Of a DNA stretch of 11,993 bases, positions 5,886 through 11,993 are shown in pieces. Numbering within the stretch: the stretch's first letter is position 1; each line of letters begins with the position of its first letter. The DNA is taken from NCBI GenBank assembly GCA_003157295.1, contig PMJF01000032.1, forward strand, positions 7,985 through 19,977. The letters are read 5' to 3'. The position numbers were made by a program, and so were the translations under genes. Source of the stretch: Candidatus Moraniibacteriota bacterium (lineage in GTDB: Bacteria; Patescibacteriota; Minisyncoccia; Moranbacterales; UBA11712). The notes under the pieces are model-generated. The model worked only from the letters and a program-made list of their open reading frames with translations. It was not told the DNA's origin and searched no databases.

Positions 5886-5937
5886 AAAAAAAAGGGGTCC
5901 GTGTTGGATGTATCTGCAAGGCAGATACCACGGACCC
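5886..5937 (-). terminator. Nested-hairpin intrinsic terminator
   Basis: On the minus strand, outer stem GGGTCCGTG/CACGGACCC (5937-5929 with 5903-5895, nine perfect pairs). It encloses a second perfect 8-bp hairpin, GTATCTGC-CTT-GCAGATAC (5928-5910), plus a 5-nt one-sided bulge. A C and eight T (5893-5886) follow. It sits 40 nt downstream of the 83-aa gene and before tRNA-Glu. Confidence 0.88.
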
Positions 5938-5977
5938 TGATTGGATGATGTCGATGTCATAATGGCGACACCTCCGT

Positions 5978-6229
5978 TTAATGCGCGAATTCCGTCAGGA
6001 CAGCTCTACCGCCGTTCAAAGCCATCAGGGCAATGTGATAGGGCAAAACCGTGTCGGAAATCGGGCTGATAATCAACTCTTCCACCAATTCGACTTCATG
6101 GTCGAAATGATGACCGCCGAAAAAGCTGTAAACTCTTCTCCGCAGAGCCAAGATATCTACCGGAGCGATGAGTTGGCGGACCGAGTTGTATTCCTCTGCC
6201 AATTCTCTCTTTCTTTGATCGGGCGACAT
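5978..6229 (-). CDS. Hypothetical protein (83 aa)
   Basis: I do not recognise this protein. The frame is open from 6289, but I start it at the ATG at 6229 because a strong purine-rich ribosome binding site (GGAGAGGAGAAGG) ends 2 nt before it, with its AGGAG core 6 nt away. This is one of the best Shine-Dalgarno sites in the window. The product begins MSPDQRKRELAEEYNSV and has 83 residues: an amphipathic N-terminal helix, then DILALRRRVYSFFGGHHFDHE with a His-rich turn (HHFDHE, about 44-49), an acidic VELVEELI helix and a hydrophobic C-terminal part ending LTEFAH. No signal peptide or membrane helix. It has its own terminator (5886-5937), so it is probably a single-gene unit with high translation. 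Confidence 0.65.
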   Translation of the reverse strand: MSPDQRKRELAEEYNSVRQLIAPVDILALRRRVYSFFGGHHFDHEVELVEELIISPISDTVLPYHIALMALNGGRAVLTEFAH

Positions 6230-6287
6230 GGCCTTCTCCTCTCCAAGAAAAATCTCGAAAATTGAAAAATTGGTTAGTCTTGAAATC

Positions 6288-6293
6288 ATTATA
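6288..6293 (-). promoter_or_regulatory. Possible -10 element for the 83-aa gene
   Basis: TATAAT on the minus strand (6293-6288), 58 nt before the ATG at 6229. No good -35 hexamer stands 16-18 nt upstream, so this is tentative. Confidence 0.3.
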
Positions 6294-6363
6294 GAAAACT
6301 ATCCTATGAATAAATTTTCTAAAAAGATCCCAAGACTTCTTGTGTTTTCCTCCCTTAAAACAC

Positions 6364-6399
6364 AAAACGATCCGGCAATACCTGCAAGGATCGTTTTTT
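6364..6399. terminator. Terminator hairpin closing the mraZ-murF operon (possibly bidirectional)
   Basis: AAAACGATCC (6364-6373) and GGATCGTTTT (6388-6397) form ten perfect pairs with a 14-nt loop. On the plus strand a run of six T ends it. On the minus strand, the direction of murF, it reads TTTTGTGTTTT after the stem, a weaker U-rich tract. It is the best candidate for the 3' end of the cell-wall operon, about 130 nt past the murF stop. A second small inverted repeat (GTGTTTT/AAAACAC, 6341-6362) adjoins it. Confidence 0.6.
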
Positions 6400-6402
6400 C
6401 AA

Positions 6403-6443
6403 AGAGCTGACGGTTATCCCCTATTTTCACAACCGCAAGCTCT
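6403..6443. other. Imperfect hairpin in the 3' region of murF
   Basis: AGAGCT (6403-6408) with AGCTCT (6438-6443), a 2x2 internal loop, then CGGTT (6411-6415) with AACCG (6431-6435) and a 15-nt loop. No T-run. It lies within the roughly 300-base non-coding stretch 6230-6530, which otherwise holds the terminator at 6364, a possible -10 and a single TTATCCACA (6519-6527). Confidence 0.4.
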
Positions 6444-6530
6444 CTTTATATTCAATTTTCCCTTTTTGTTTCACGCCTCCTTATTTTATTACCGAAGCCG
6501 AATCGCGTCAATGGGCACTTATCCACAGGC

Positions 6531-7844
6531 CTATTTTCGCTTCCACTCGGCTGTTTGTCTCGGCAACAGCTTTTCCGCCTGATCGGGATAACGCATTATT
6601 TCCTGGGAAATGAGCTCCATTCGCGCTCCCTGGGATCCTTTGATCAAGATCACGTCCCCTTCTTTCAAGGCTTTTTGAATAGGGATCTTAGCCTCGAACG
6701 AACTATCGTAGCAGAAAACATTGTTTTTGTCAATCCCTGACCGGATCGCCTCATCGGCAATGAATTTCGCCTTGTCACCGATCGCGAACAGGAGATTGGC
6801 AACTTGAGCCGCTTTCTTTCCCACTTCCCGATGTCCCGCTTCCGCCGCTTCTCCCAGCTCAAGCATATTTCCCAAAGCCACGATCTTTCGGCGCGCTTGA
6901 ATTTTTTCCAGCACTTCGAGAGCGGCCAGCGTTGACTGCGGAGCGGCGTTATAACTATCTTCGATGATCATCGTATTCTTTATCCCGTCAATGATATTGA
7001 GCCTTCCGACCGGCGCCTGAAAATCTTTAAGCGCTCCCGCAATCTCCACAAGATTCAACCCGAAATGGATTCCCACCGCCGTGGCCGCGAGAGCCGAATA
7101 TATTTGAGGCCTTCCGACCGATTGCGTCAGTCTCACCGGCATCGTCGTGCCTTCAAAGCTCAACTTGAAGCTGATGCCCCGAAGCTTGCTGATATCCAGA
7201 CCCTGGTTGTCTTTCAATGTTTCATAGCCGAAAAAAACATCCGAGGCTCCCACGTCCGCCGTTTCCGAAAAACCATAAAACATTTTTTTTACCTTCACCG
7301 CTTCGGCCATTTTCCTCGCTTCCTCATCGTCATAATTGAGAACAGCCAGCCCTTCTTTGTTCAAAAAACGGACTAAATAGCTTTTCTCCCGGACAATTTG
7401 TTTTTTATCTTTGAAATATTCAAGATGGCTGATACCAATGGCCGTAACCACGCCCACCTCCGGTCGGATAAAATCGACCAGATATTTAATGTCTCCCGGC
7501 CGGTCCGCTCCCATTTCGAGAACCAAAATTTCGGGATATCTTTTCTTTGACGAAAAGAAAAGAATTCCGATCGAGCGCAGAAAAACTCCGATCCATTTTA
7601 AGAAACTGCCGCCTCCGCCGGACAAACCGAGAATGGTGAGAGGCAGACCAATTTCGTTGTTATAATTTTTTTCGTTCTTGCGTACCCGGTATTTTGAATT
7701 GAGAACCGTATAGATCGCTTCCTTGGCCGAGCTTTTCCCTACCGATCCTGTCACGCCGACAATACGCGGCTTGAAACGGCGCAAAGCTTTGACGGCGAAG
7801 TATTTCAGAATTTTTTCAAGATATATTATTTTTTTAGATTTCAT
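6531..7844 (-). CDS. murF: UDP-N-acetylmuramoyl-tripeptide--D-alanyl-D-alanine ligase-like Mur ligase, N-terminally short
   Basis: ATP-dependent addition of the terminal D-Ala-D-Ala dipeptide to the cytoplasmic peptidoglycan precursor. 437 aa. Seen: P-loop GVTGSVGKSS (30-39), NYNNEIGLPLT (60-70), LEMGA (109-113), the HLEYF region (140-144) with a probable carbamylated-Lys segment, then DSYNAAPQST, the MurF-typical GNMLELGEAAEAGHREVG and, near the C-terminus, LIKGSQGARME. The central and C-terminal Mur ligase domains are complete. The usual N-terminal substrate-binding domain is absent: the P-loop comes at residue 30 rather than near 100, and ftsI ends only 11 nt upstream, leaving no room for it. 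A basic/hydrophobic stretch (80-103) is also inserted before LEMGA. Stop TAG; last gene of the operon. No strong Shine-Dalgarno. Confidence 0.88.
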   Translation of the reverse strand: MKSKKIIYLEKILKYFAVKALRRFKPRIVGVTGSVGKSSAKEAIYTVLNSKYRVRKNEKNYNNEIGLPLTILGLSGGGGSFLKWIGVFLRSIGILFFSSKKRYPEILVLEMGADRPGDIKYLVDFIRPEVGVVTAIGISHLEYFKDKKQIVREKSYLVRFLNKEGLAVLNYDDEEARKMAEAVKVKKMFYGFSETADVGASDVFFGYETLKDNQGLDISKLRGISFKLSFEGTTMPVRLTQSVGRPQIYSALAATAVGIHFGLNLVEIAGALKDFQAPVGRLNIIDGIKNTMIIEDSYNAAPQSTLAALEVLEKIQARRKIVALGNMLELGEAAEAGHREVGKKAAQVANLLFAIGDKAKFIADEAIRSGIDKNNVFCYDSSFEAKIPIQKALKEGDVILIKGSQGARMELISQEIMRYPDQAEKLLPRQTAEWKRK

Positions 7845-7855
7845 AGAGAAAATTT

Positions 7856-9832
7856 CTAACCTTTTTTCTTATCTTTCTTATTTTTGTCGTCTTGCACAGG
7901 TGGCGCTGGCTCCACCGGCGGCGTTTGAACTTCAACTTTAGGCGCCTGATAGATCGAAACGTCATGTGTCGCGTTGAACGTTTCAATGTCTTTCTGGGTA
8001 TATTCTTCGGTCGGTTCGACCCCGAAATAATCTAGCATAAACTTGGCCATCTCGCCAAAAGTAGGAGCCGCACTTGACTCCGCCCAATCCACATTCTTGG
8101 GATTGTCCAGTTTCACCAGCATGGCGAACTTCGGGTCATAGGCCGGCGCAAACCCAGCAAAGGACCCAATATGCGCTCCGTCTTCATAACCTCCGCCGTC
8201 TTTTTTTGGCACTTGAGCCGTCCCTGTCTTTCCCGCCACAAGATACCCCGGAACGCCCGCTCTTTTTCCGTGGCCGTTTTTGACCACATCGATCAGCATT
8301 CCGGTCAGGTCCAGACTGGATTCTTTAGAAATAACGCTTCTGACTTCCTGAGGCTCGATAATGTTCTCGTTTCCGTCTCCGCTCGAAATTTTTTCGACCA
8401 GATGAGGCTTCATCATCTCGCCACCATTGGCAATAGTGGCAAAGGCGTTCACTAACTGAAGAGGAGTCACGGAAAGACCTTGTCCGAAAGAGGCAGTAAA
8501 AGCGTTGATATTCCGCAGCTCCTTGATGCCGGAGATATTGCCGGAAACTTCCCCCAGAGTATCAATGCCTGTTTTTTCTCCAAAGCCAAAATTTTTCACG
8601 TATTCCAGAAATCTCAAATTGCCCAGCAATTTTTCGACGAAGATCACACCCGTGTTGAGAGATTTATCCAAAACCTGGGTCATGGTTTGGACACCGTTCG
8701 CTTTCAGGTCCGAATTTTTTATGGTATACCCAGCTTCGGTGACCGCTCCGGTGTCAGTATAAGTGGTATCCGGCGTCACCAGTTTCACGTCCAGCCCCCC
8801 CGCCATCGTGACCGGCTTGAAAGATGAACCGCATTCATAATTTTCGCTGACGACCGGATTGGAAAAAACCGATATATCTTCCACTTTTGAAAAATCATTA
8901 GCGTTGAAGGTCGGCCAGGATGCCATCGCCAAAACCGCTCCGGTATGGGGCTCCGTGATCACAATACTGCCCCTATCGGCCTGATACTTTTCCACCGCTT
9001 TCTTTACCGCCATTTCGGCCCGGTATTGGATCGTATGGTCGATCGTTAGATAAAGATCGGATCCGTTCACAGCCGGGGTTATTTTTCTGTCTCCGATGGA
9101 TATCCACCTTCCTCCTGTGTCCTTTTCCTGTTCCAGTTTCCCTTCCTGCCCTTCAAGCTCCTTATCCCAATAAGCCTCGAGACCATAGCGTCCCTTAACC
9201 TTGTCCCCGTCCGATCCAACAAAACCGACTATTTGCGAGGCAAATGTTCCCGCCGGATAAGAACGTTCGTTTTCCGGCGCCAAATATATTCCTTTTATAT
9301 TTTTTTCTTTTATGGCGGCCGCCTTGTCATCTTCGATCTTATGGGCAATGACCGTATACCAACCCTCCGGCTGATCCAGTTTGCCCCTGAGCTCCCCCGC
9401 GTCCAGCCCCAATATTTCCGCAATGGCACTCGCAGCGGCCGCGGGATCCTCGATCTCTTTTGGAACGGCATAGATCATGTTCAGTTCCTTGTTGGCCGCG
9501 ACCGGATAATATCCATCTCCGTCTTTCACGAATATCTCTCCGCGCTTAGGCACCAGCTCTTCAAAAATATTATGCTGGTTGAAAGCCAGTTCTTGATAAT
9601 ATCCGTGAGCGACGATCTGAAGGGCGTAGAGGCGAAAAAAAATGAGGCCGGATAACATGAAAACAAAAACGACCAGGATATATATCCGGTAGTTTTTCGC
9701 GAGAGAGCTTCTTTTCTTTTTTGAATAATTATTTTTTGTCACACTGAATTTTCCTATATTATAAGTTACGCGTCGGCTCGCCTCGCGTCGCGTCAAAGCG
9801 GGCCGGTCGCTCAGGCGCTTTTCGAGTTTCAA
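7856..9832 (-). CDS. ftsI: Class B penicillin-binding protein (FtsI/PBP2-like transpeptidase)
   Basis: Membrane-anchored DD-transpeptidase that crosslinks septal peptidoglycan. With the TTG start at 9832 it has 658 aa. Seen: a basic cytoplasmic tail, membrane helix about 49-68, RGEIF (97-101), the dimerisation-domain segment YGLEAYWDKEL (216-226), catalytic SSFK (S336, K339), SLN (391-393) and KTG (535-537), and GQGLSVTPLQLVNA (450-463). A Pro-rich then Lys-rich tail follows (about 634-658). Start is uncertain: TTG stands 6 nt after the ftsL stop without a Shine-Dalgarno. A GTG at 9742 (628 aa, beginning at residue 31) has AGGA at suitable spacing and would leave a more usual N-terminal tail. 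All three penicillin-binding motifs are intact, so it should be beta-lactam reactive. Order ftsL-ftsI-murF is the normal division cluster order. Confidence 0.95.
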   Translation of the reverse strand: MKLEKRLSDRPALTRREASRRVTYNIGKFSVTKNNYSKKKRSSLAKNYRIYILVVFVFMLSGLIFFRLYALQIVAHGYYQELAFNQHNIFEELVPKRGEIFVKDGDGYYPVAANKELNMIYAVPKEIEDPAAAASAIAEILGLDAGELRGKLDQPEGWYTVIAHKIEDDKAAAIKEKNIKGIYLAPENERSYPAGTFASQIVGFVGSDGDKVKGRYGLEAYWDKELEGQEGKLEQEKDTGGRWISIGDRKITPAVNGSDLYLTIDHTIQYRAEMAVKKAVEKYQADRGSIVITEPHTGAVLAMASWPTFNANDFSKVEDISVFSNPVVSENYECGSSFKPVTMAGGLDVKLVTPDTTYTDTGAVTEAGYTIKNSDLKANGVQTMTQVLDKSLNTGVIFVEKLLGNLRFLEYVKNFGFGEKTGIDTLGEVSGNISGIKELRNINAFTASFGQGLSVTPLQLVNAFATIANGGEMMKPHLVEKISSGDGNENIIEPQEVRSVISKESSLDLTGMLIDVVKNGHGKRAGVPGYLVAGKTGTAQVPKKDGGGYEDGAHIGSFAGFAPAYDPKFAMLVKLDNPKNVDWAESSAAPTFGEMAKFMLDYFGVEPTEEYTQKDIETFNATHDVSIYQAPKVEVQTPPVEPAPPVQDDKNKKDKKKG

Positions 9833-9838
9833 AAGAAT

Positions 9839-10201
9839 TTACTTCATGGCAACATCGCCCGGAAGATTTAGATAGCTGACATCTTTCGGGGCGACCATGT
9901 TCAGCTCTTTGGTCTTTTCTTCGATATTATACATGGACTTGAGCTCCGCTTCCTGAATTTTCAATTTTTCGTTCTCTTTTTTGAGATCGCCCATTTGATT
10001 CTCAAGTGTCTTGATCTGATATCCTTTGGTTGCCATATTATTCACTTCGAAGATATAGAAAACTCCCAATATGCAAACCAAAGCGGCCACCAAAAAATTC
10101 AAGGTGACATTTCCCATCCTGGTTGATTGCGATTTTACTGTTTTTTTCCGCTCACCAAAATTTACGGAACTGGAATTGGTGATTGTGAGAAACCGGCTCA
10201 T
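9839..10201 (-). CDS. ftsL: FtsL-like bitopic division protein
   Basis: 120 aa. Seen: a basic cytoplasmic N-terminus (about 1-30), one membrane helix (about 32-52, LNFLVAALVCILGVFYIF), then a coiled-coil with leucine/isoleucine heptads (about 62-95, QIKTLENQMGDLKKENEKL), and a short tail. FtsL sequences are poorly conserved; the assignment rests on size, topology and position between rsmH and ftsI. Its likely role is to bridge the FtsQ/FtsB and FtsW/FtsI division complexes. The ATG at 10201 follows a purine-rich AGAGGGGGG with a small GAAA tetraloop hairpin between it and the start. It ends 6 nt before the ftsI TTG. Confidence 0.8.
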   Translation of the reverse strand: MSRFLTITNSSSVNFGERKKTVKSQSTRMGNVTLNFLVAALVCILGVFYIFEVNNMATKGYQIKTLENQMGDLKKENEKLKIQEAELKSMYNIEEKTKELNMVAPKDVSYLNLPGDVAMK

Positions 10202-10202
10202 T

Positions 10203-10221
10203 GGACTTTCGTCCCCCCTCT
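10203..10221 (-). promoter_or_regulatory. ftsL ribosome binding site with GAAA tetraloop
   Basis: On the minus strand AGAGGGGGG is followed by GGAC-GAAA-GTCC (10214-10203), one base before the ATG. The linear distance from the G-run to the start is long (11-12 nt), but the tetraloop hairpin would shorten it while also hiding the last two G. Confidence 0.4.
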
Positions 10222-10239
10222 GTTAAGATCGATTTTTTA

Positions 10240-11169
10240 TTAAACTAATTTTTGGGCCACTCTCATTTTCGCGCTTCGGCTCCTGGAATTGTTCCGGATC
10301 TCCTCCTCGGTCGCGATTATTGGCTTCTTGGTTATTATTTTCAGGCTTTTTCTGTGCTGGCAAATGCATTTTGGAAATTTCGGCGGACAAACGCAATCCT
10401 TCGAATGCAGCTTGAAAAAATTCTTCACGATCCGGTCTTCCAGCGAATGAAAACTGATAACCGCTAGCCTCCCCCCGCTAGCGAGCGCTCCAATCGATTG
10501 ATCCAAAAATGATCTTAAATTATCAAGCTCTTGATTAACCTCGATTCGCAGAGCTTGGAAAACTTTTGTGGCAAAATGAATTCGGCTGCTTTTGTATCTT
10601 TGAGGAATGTTTGCGCTTATGATCTCGACCAATTTCCCCGTCCGGTTTATCCTCTCTTCTTTTCTGGAGACAACCACGGCTCGCGCAATGTTCCTGGCAA
10701 ATTTTTCCTCTCCGTAATTTCTGAATATTTCAACTAATTTTTCTTCCGGATAATTATTTATCACGTCGGCGGCGGTAAGTCTTTGATCTTTGAGGGAATA
10801 GCGCATATCCAGCGGCCCATCATGCTGAAAACTGAATCCTCTTTGGGCGTCCTCGATCTGATCAGAATTGAATCCGAGGTCAATCAAAATGGCATCCACG
10901 GTTTTTATCCCCAGCCCCCTAAGAATATTTTCCAGATTGGCATAATTATCGGATACTCCGATCAGCTCTTTTTTCGAAATAATTCCTTTGAAATTTTCGA
11001 TCGATCTTTCGTCCCGGTCGATCGCGATCAATTTCCCTCTGGGCAAGATCTTTTTAACAATCTCAATCGCGTGCCCGCCAGCTCCCAATGTCCCGTCAAC
11101 GACCACGCTTCCTTTTTTCAAATTTAGGCTCTCGATTGCTTCCCCTAGCAATACCGGTTTATGAATCAT
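10240..11169 (-). CDS. rsmH: 16S rRNA (cytosine-1402-N4)-methyltransferase
   Basis: S-adenosylmethionine-dependent methylation of the ribosomal P site, formerly MraW. 309 aa, normal length. Seen: N-terminal HKPVLLGEAI (3-12); SAM motif I VDGTLGAGGH (24-33); acidic ribose-binding IDRDE (50-54); IDLGFNSDQ (96-104), where most relatives have DLGVSSxQ; GFSF (111-114); DMR (121-123); and the family signature ISFHSLEDRIVK (238-249). The C-terminal Cys group CVCPP...KCIC (259-270) and RSRSAKMRV (297-305) follow. The ATG at 11169 comes one base after the mraZ stop (TAA-A-ATG), so translation is probably coupled. Stop TAA. Confidence 0.97.
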   Translation of the reverse strand: MIHKPVLLGEAIESLNLKKGSVVVDGTLGAGGHAIEIVKKILPRGKLIAIDRDERSIENFKGIISKKELIGVSDNYANLENILRGLGIKTVDAILIDLGFNSDQIEDAQRGFSFQHDGPLDMRYSLKDQRLTAADVINNYPEEKLVEIFRNYGEEKFARNIARAVVVSRKEERINRTGKLVEIISANIPQRYKSSRIHFATKVFQALRIEVNQELDNLRSFLDQSIGALASGGRLAVISFHSLEDRIVKNFFKLHSKDCVCPPKFPKCICQHRKSLKIITKKPIIATEEEIRNNSRSRSAKMRVAQKLV

Positions 11170-11170
11170 T

Positions 11171-11605
11171 TTAATAAATCCCCAGTTTTCCCAATTGTTC
11201 CGCTATCTCATCCGTATTTTTTTCCGCTTCTTTCTTGTACTGGCTCCACTTCGCGCTGTCCCAAACCTCGAGGCGGTTATATAGTCCGGCGATCACCACT
11301 TCTTTTTTAAGTCCCGCGTATTCCTTCAGATAGTCCGGGATCAGCACTCTTCCCATCTTGTCGATGTCCGTGTCGACCGCACCCGCAAGCATCAGCCTCA
11401 CAAAACTCCTTGTCCCCGACTCCCCCATCGGAAGACTGCCGAGTTTCCCTGAAAGTTCTTCCCAGGTCTTCATCGGATATATAAAAAGACATTTATCAAG
11501 ACCGCGAGTCACCACCGCTTTCCCGCCAAAATCATTTCGAAACTTGACCGGGATCGCCAGTCGCTTCTTCGGATCCACATTGTGCGAGTATTCACCGATA
11601 AACAT
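11171..11605 (-). CDS. mraZ: Transcriptional regulator MraZ
   Basis: AbrB-like DNA-binding protein, first gene of the division/cell-wall cluster and usually its own regulator. I start it at the ATG at 11605, not the upstream ATG at 11629: MFIGEYSHNVDPKKRLAIP is the typical family N-terminus and AGGA stands 8 nt before it. The result is 144 aa, the usual size. Two tandem SpoVT/AbrB-type half-repeats are visible: DPKKRLAIP (11-19) and DKMGRVLIP (82-90), with the conserved Asp and Arg of DxxxR in both. Its likely targets are the AAGTGG repeats at 11624-11694. A Lys/Glu-rich C-terminal helix ends the protein. Confidence 0.96.
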   Translation of the reverse strand: MFIGEYSHNVDPKKRLAIPVKFRNDFGGKAVVTRGLDKCLFIYPMKTWEELSGKLGSLPMGESGTRSFVRLMLAGAVDTDIDKMGRVLIPDYLKEYAGLKKEVVIAGLYNRLEVWDSAKWSQYKKEAEKNTDEIAEQLGKLGIY

Positions 11606-11623
11606 CAGGTTTCCTATAAACTT

Positions 11624-11694
11624 ATCCACTTATCGCTCGACTTATCCCCACTTCTATCCACTTCTCAACACCGTGACTACATTCTAATCCACTT
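11624..11694 (-). promoter_or_regulatory. MraZ-type direct-repeat operator upstream of mraZ
   Basis: On the minus strand AAGTGGAT occurs at 11694-11687, 11663-11656 and 11631-11624, and AAGTGGGGAT at 11653-11644. Starts of the boxes are 31, 10 and 22 bases apart, close to whole helical turns. A degenerate copy, AAGTCGAGCG, lies at the expected next step. MraZ is known to bind short TGGG or AAAGTG-type direct repeats with about 10-bp period in front of its own gene. One box lies in the promoter spacer and the others just after the transcription start, as expected for repression. Confidence 0.75.
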
Positions 11695-11709
11695 CAAAAC
11701 ATCGGTCAA
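11681..11709 (-). promoter_or_regulatory. Promoter of the mraZ operon
   Basis: On the minus strand TTGACC (11709-11704), a 17-nt spacer, TAGAAT (11686-11681): five of six matches in each hexamer and ideal spacing. Start of transcription expected near 11674, giving a leader of about 70 nt. It follows the terminator at 11721-11747 directly. Confidence 0.75.
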
Positions 11710-11720
11710 CACTTGGCGTC

Positions 11721-11747
11721 AAAAATAAAAATGGCTTATACAAGCCA
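11721..11747 (-). terminator. Intrinsic terminator of the upstream membrane-protein gene
   Basis: On the minus strand TGGCTT-GTAT-AAGCCA (11747-11732) followed by a U-rich tract of five T, A, five T (11731-11721). The stem is short (six pairs). It lies 24 nt after the stop codon at 11772 and separates that gene from the mraZ promoter. Confidence 0.7.
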
Positions 11748-11771
11748 CTCGCTCCTGATATTGCGCACAAG

Positions 11772-11993
11772 TTATCCACTTTTTCGTATAAAGCGCCACG
11801 TAAAAACCAGAACGATAGCGAAAACAAAATAAACAGAAATTTTTGAAGCTAGATCAAATACGTAGATTTTATTTTTTCTTTTTTCAGTTTCTGCCTGCTC
11901 TCTTTTATGTTTTATATGTGCATCTCTTGCACGCTTTTGAAAGCAGTTGTATAATTGAACTGTAATATAAAAAGAAATATAAAAAGCGGTCTT
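11772..11993 (-). CDS. C-terminal part of an unidentified membrane protein (cut by window edge)
   Basis: Read by translating the minus strand from the right edge: 73 open codons, then TAA at 11774-11772. No ATG occurs in frame, so the start lies beyond the window. The visible part begins KTAFYISFYITVQLYN and has a highly charged middle (QKRARDAHIKHKREQ...EKRKNK). It ends with one clear membrane helix (ISVYFVFAIVLVFTWRF) and a short basic tail RKSG. A well-placed terminator follows 24 nt after the stop, supporting a real gene. I do not recognise the family. Its last codons overlap one more AAGTGGAT sequence (11781-11774). Confidence 0.55.
   Translation of the reverse strand, partial: KTAFYISFYITVQLYNCFQKRARDAHIKHKREQAETEKRKNKIYVFDLASKISVYFVFAIVLVFTWRFIRKSG

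Noticed and set aside
5842..5961. Short minus-strand frame with ATG behind GGAGG, downstream of the 83-aa gene
   Set aside because: It reads straight through the nested terminator stem and U-tract; the spacing from GGAGG is 10 nt and the product has no sensible features.
6519..6527. Perfect DnaA box TTATCCACA
   Set aside because: A single box at the end of murF with no neighbouring boxes or AT-rich unwinding region; not an origin.
6502..6545. Possible third copy of the A/B element (ATCGCGTC ... GGCCTATTTTC)
   Set aside because: The core words are only similar, no complementary arms flank them, and the right part is murF coding sequence.
1..11993. CRISPR array, insertion sequence, prophage or defence system
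   Set aside because: No regularly spaced direct repeats, transposase, integrase, phage or nuclease motifs were found in any frame I read.

Overview
The window reads as a chromosomal segment of a bacterium with a small, streamlined genome, most likely a member of the Candidate Phyla Radiation (Patescibacteria/Parcubacteria type). The grounds are tight packing, frequent lack of a clear Shine-Dalgarno site, a MurF that lacks the usual N-terminal domain, a division cluster reduced to mraZ-rsmH-ftsL-ftsI-murF, and moderate GC by eye. This assignment is inference; no search was run. Genes end with TAA, TAG and (polyprenyl synthase) TGA, so a normal bacterial code fits. Nearly everything is on the minus strand, so the biological reading order is right to left.

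Right end (11993 to 6531): the tail of an unidentified membrane protein with its own terminator, then a promoter and a set of AAGTGG-type direct repeats in front of mraZ. These are followed by rsmH, an ftsL-like gene, ftsI (class B penicillin-binding protein) and murF. This is a cell-wall/division operon that probably autoregulates through MraZ. It ends in a hairpin terminator near 6364-6397.

Middle (6530 to 4820): a small-gene region holding an 83-aa hypothetical protein with a strong ribosome binding site and a nested-hairpin terminator, a tRNA-Glu(CUC), and a 133-aa hypothetical protein. It also holds one isolated plus-strand transcription unit: a perfect TTGACA-17-TATAAT promoter, a structured leader of about 120 nt, a 51-aa cysteine-rich protein and two tandem intrinsic terminators.

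Left (4816 to 1): a trans-type polyprenyl diphosphate synthase (GGPP-synthase-like) and a cis-prenyltransferase (UppS) would together make the C55 lipid carrier used by the wall enzymes at the right end. Next come a membrane-anchored extracytoplasmic thioredoxin-like protein, thioredoxin and thioredoxin reductase (a redox cluster), and the N-terminal part of an NAD(P)-dependent malic enzyme that runs off the left edge.

The most unusual observation is a pair of related structured elements of 85-89 bp (1882-1970 and 3657-3741). Each starts 4-7 nt after a minus-strand stop codon. Both have 18-bp inverted arms with unrelated sequences, but share the inner motifs ATCGCGTT and GCCTNNNTGAAAA at identical distances from the arms.
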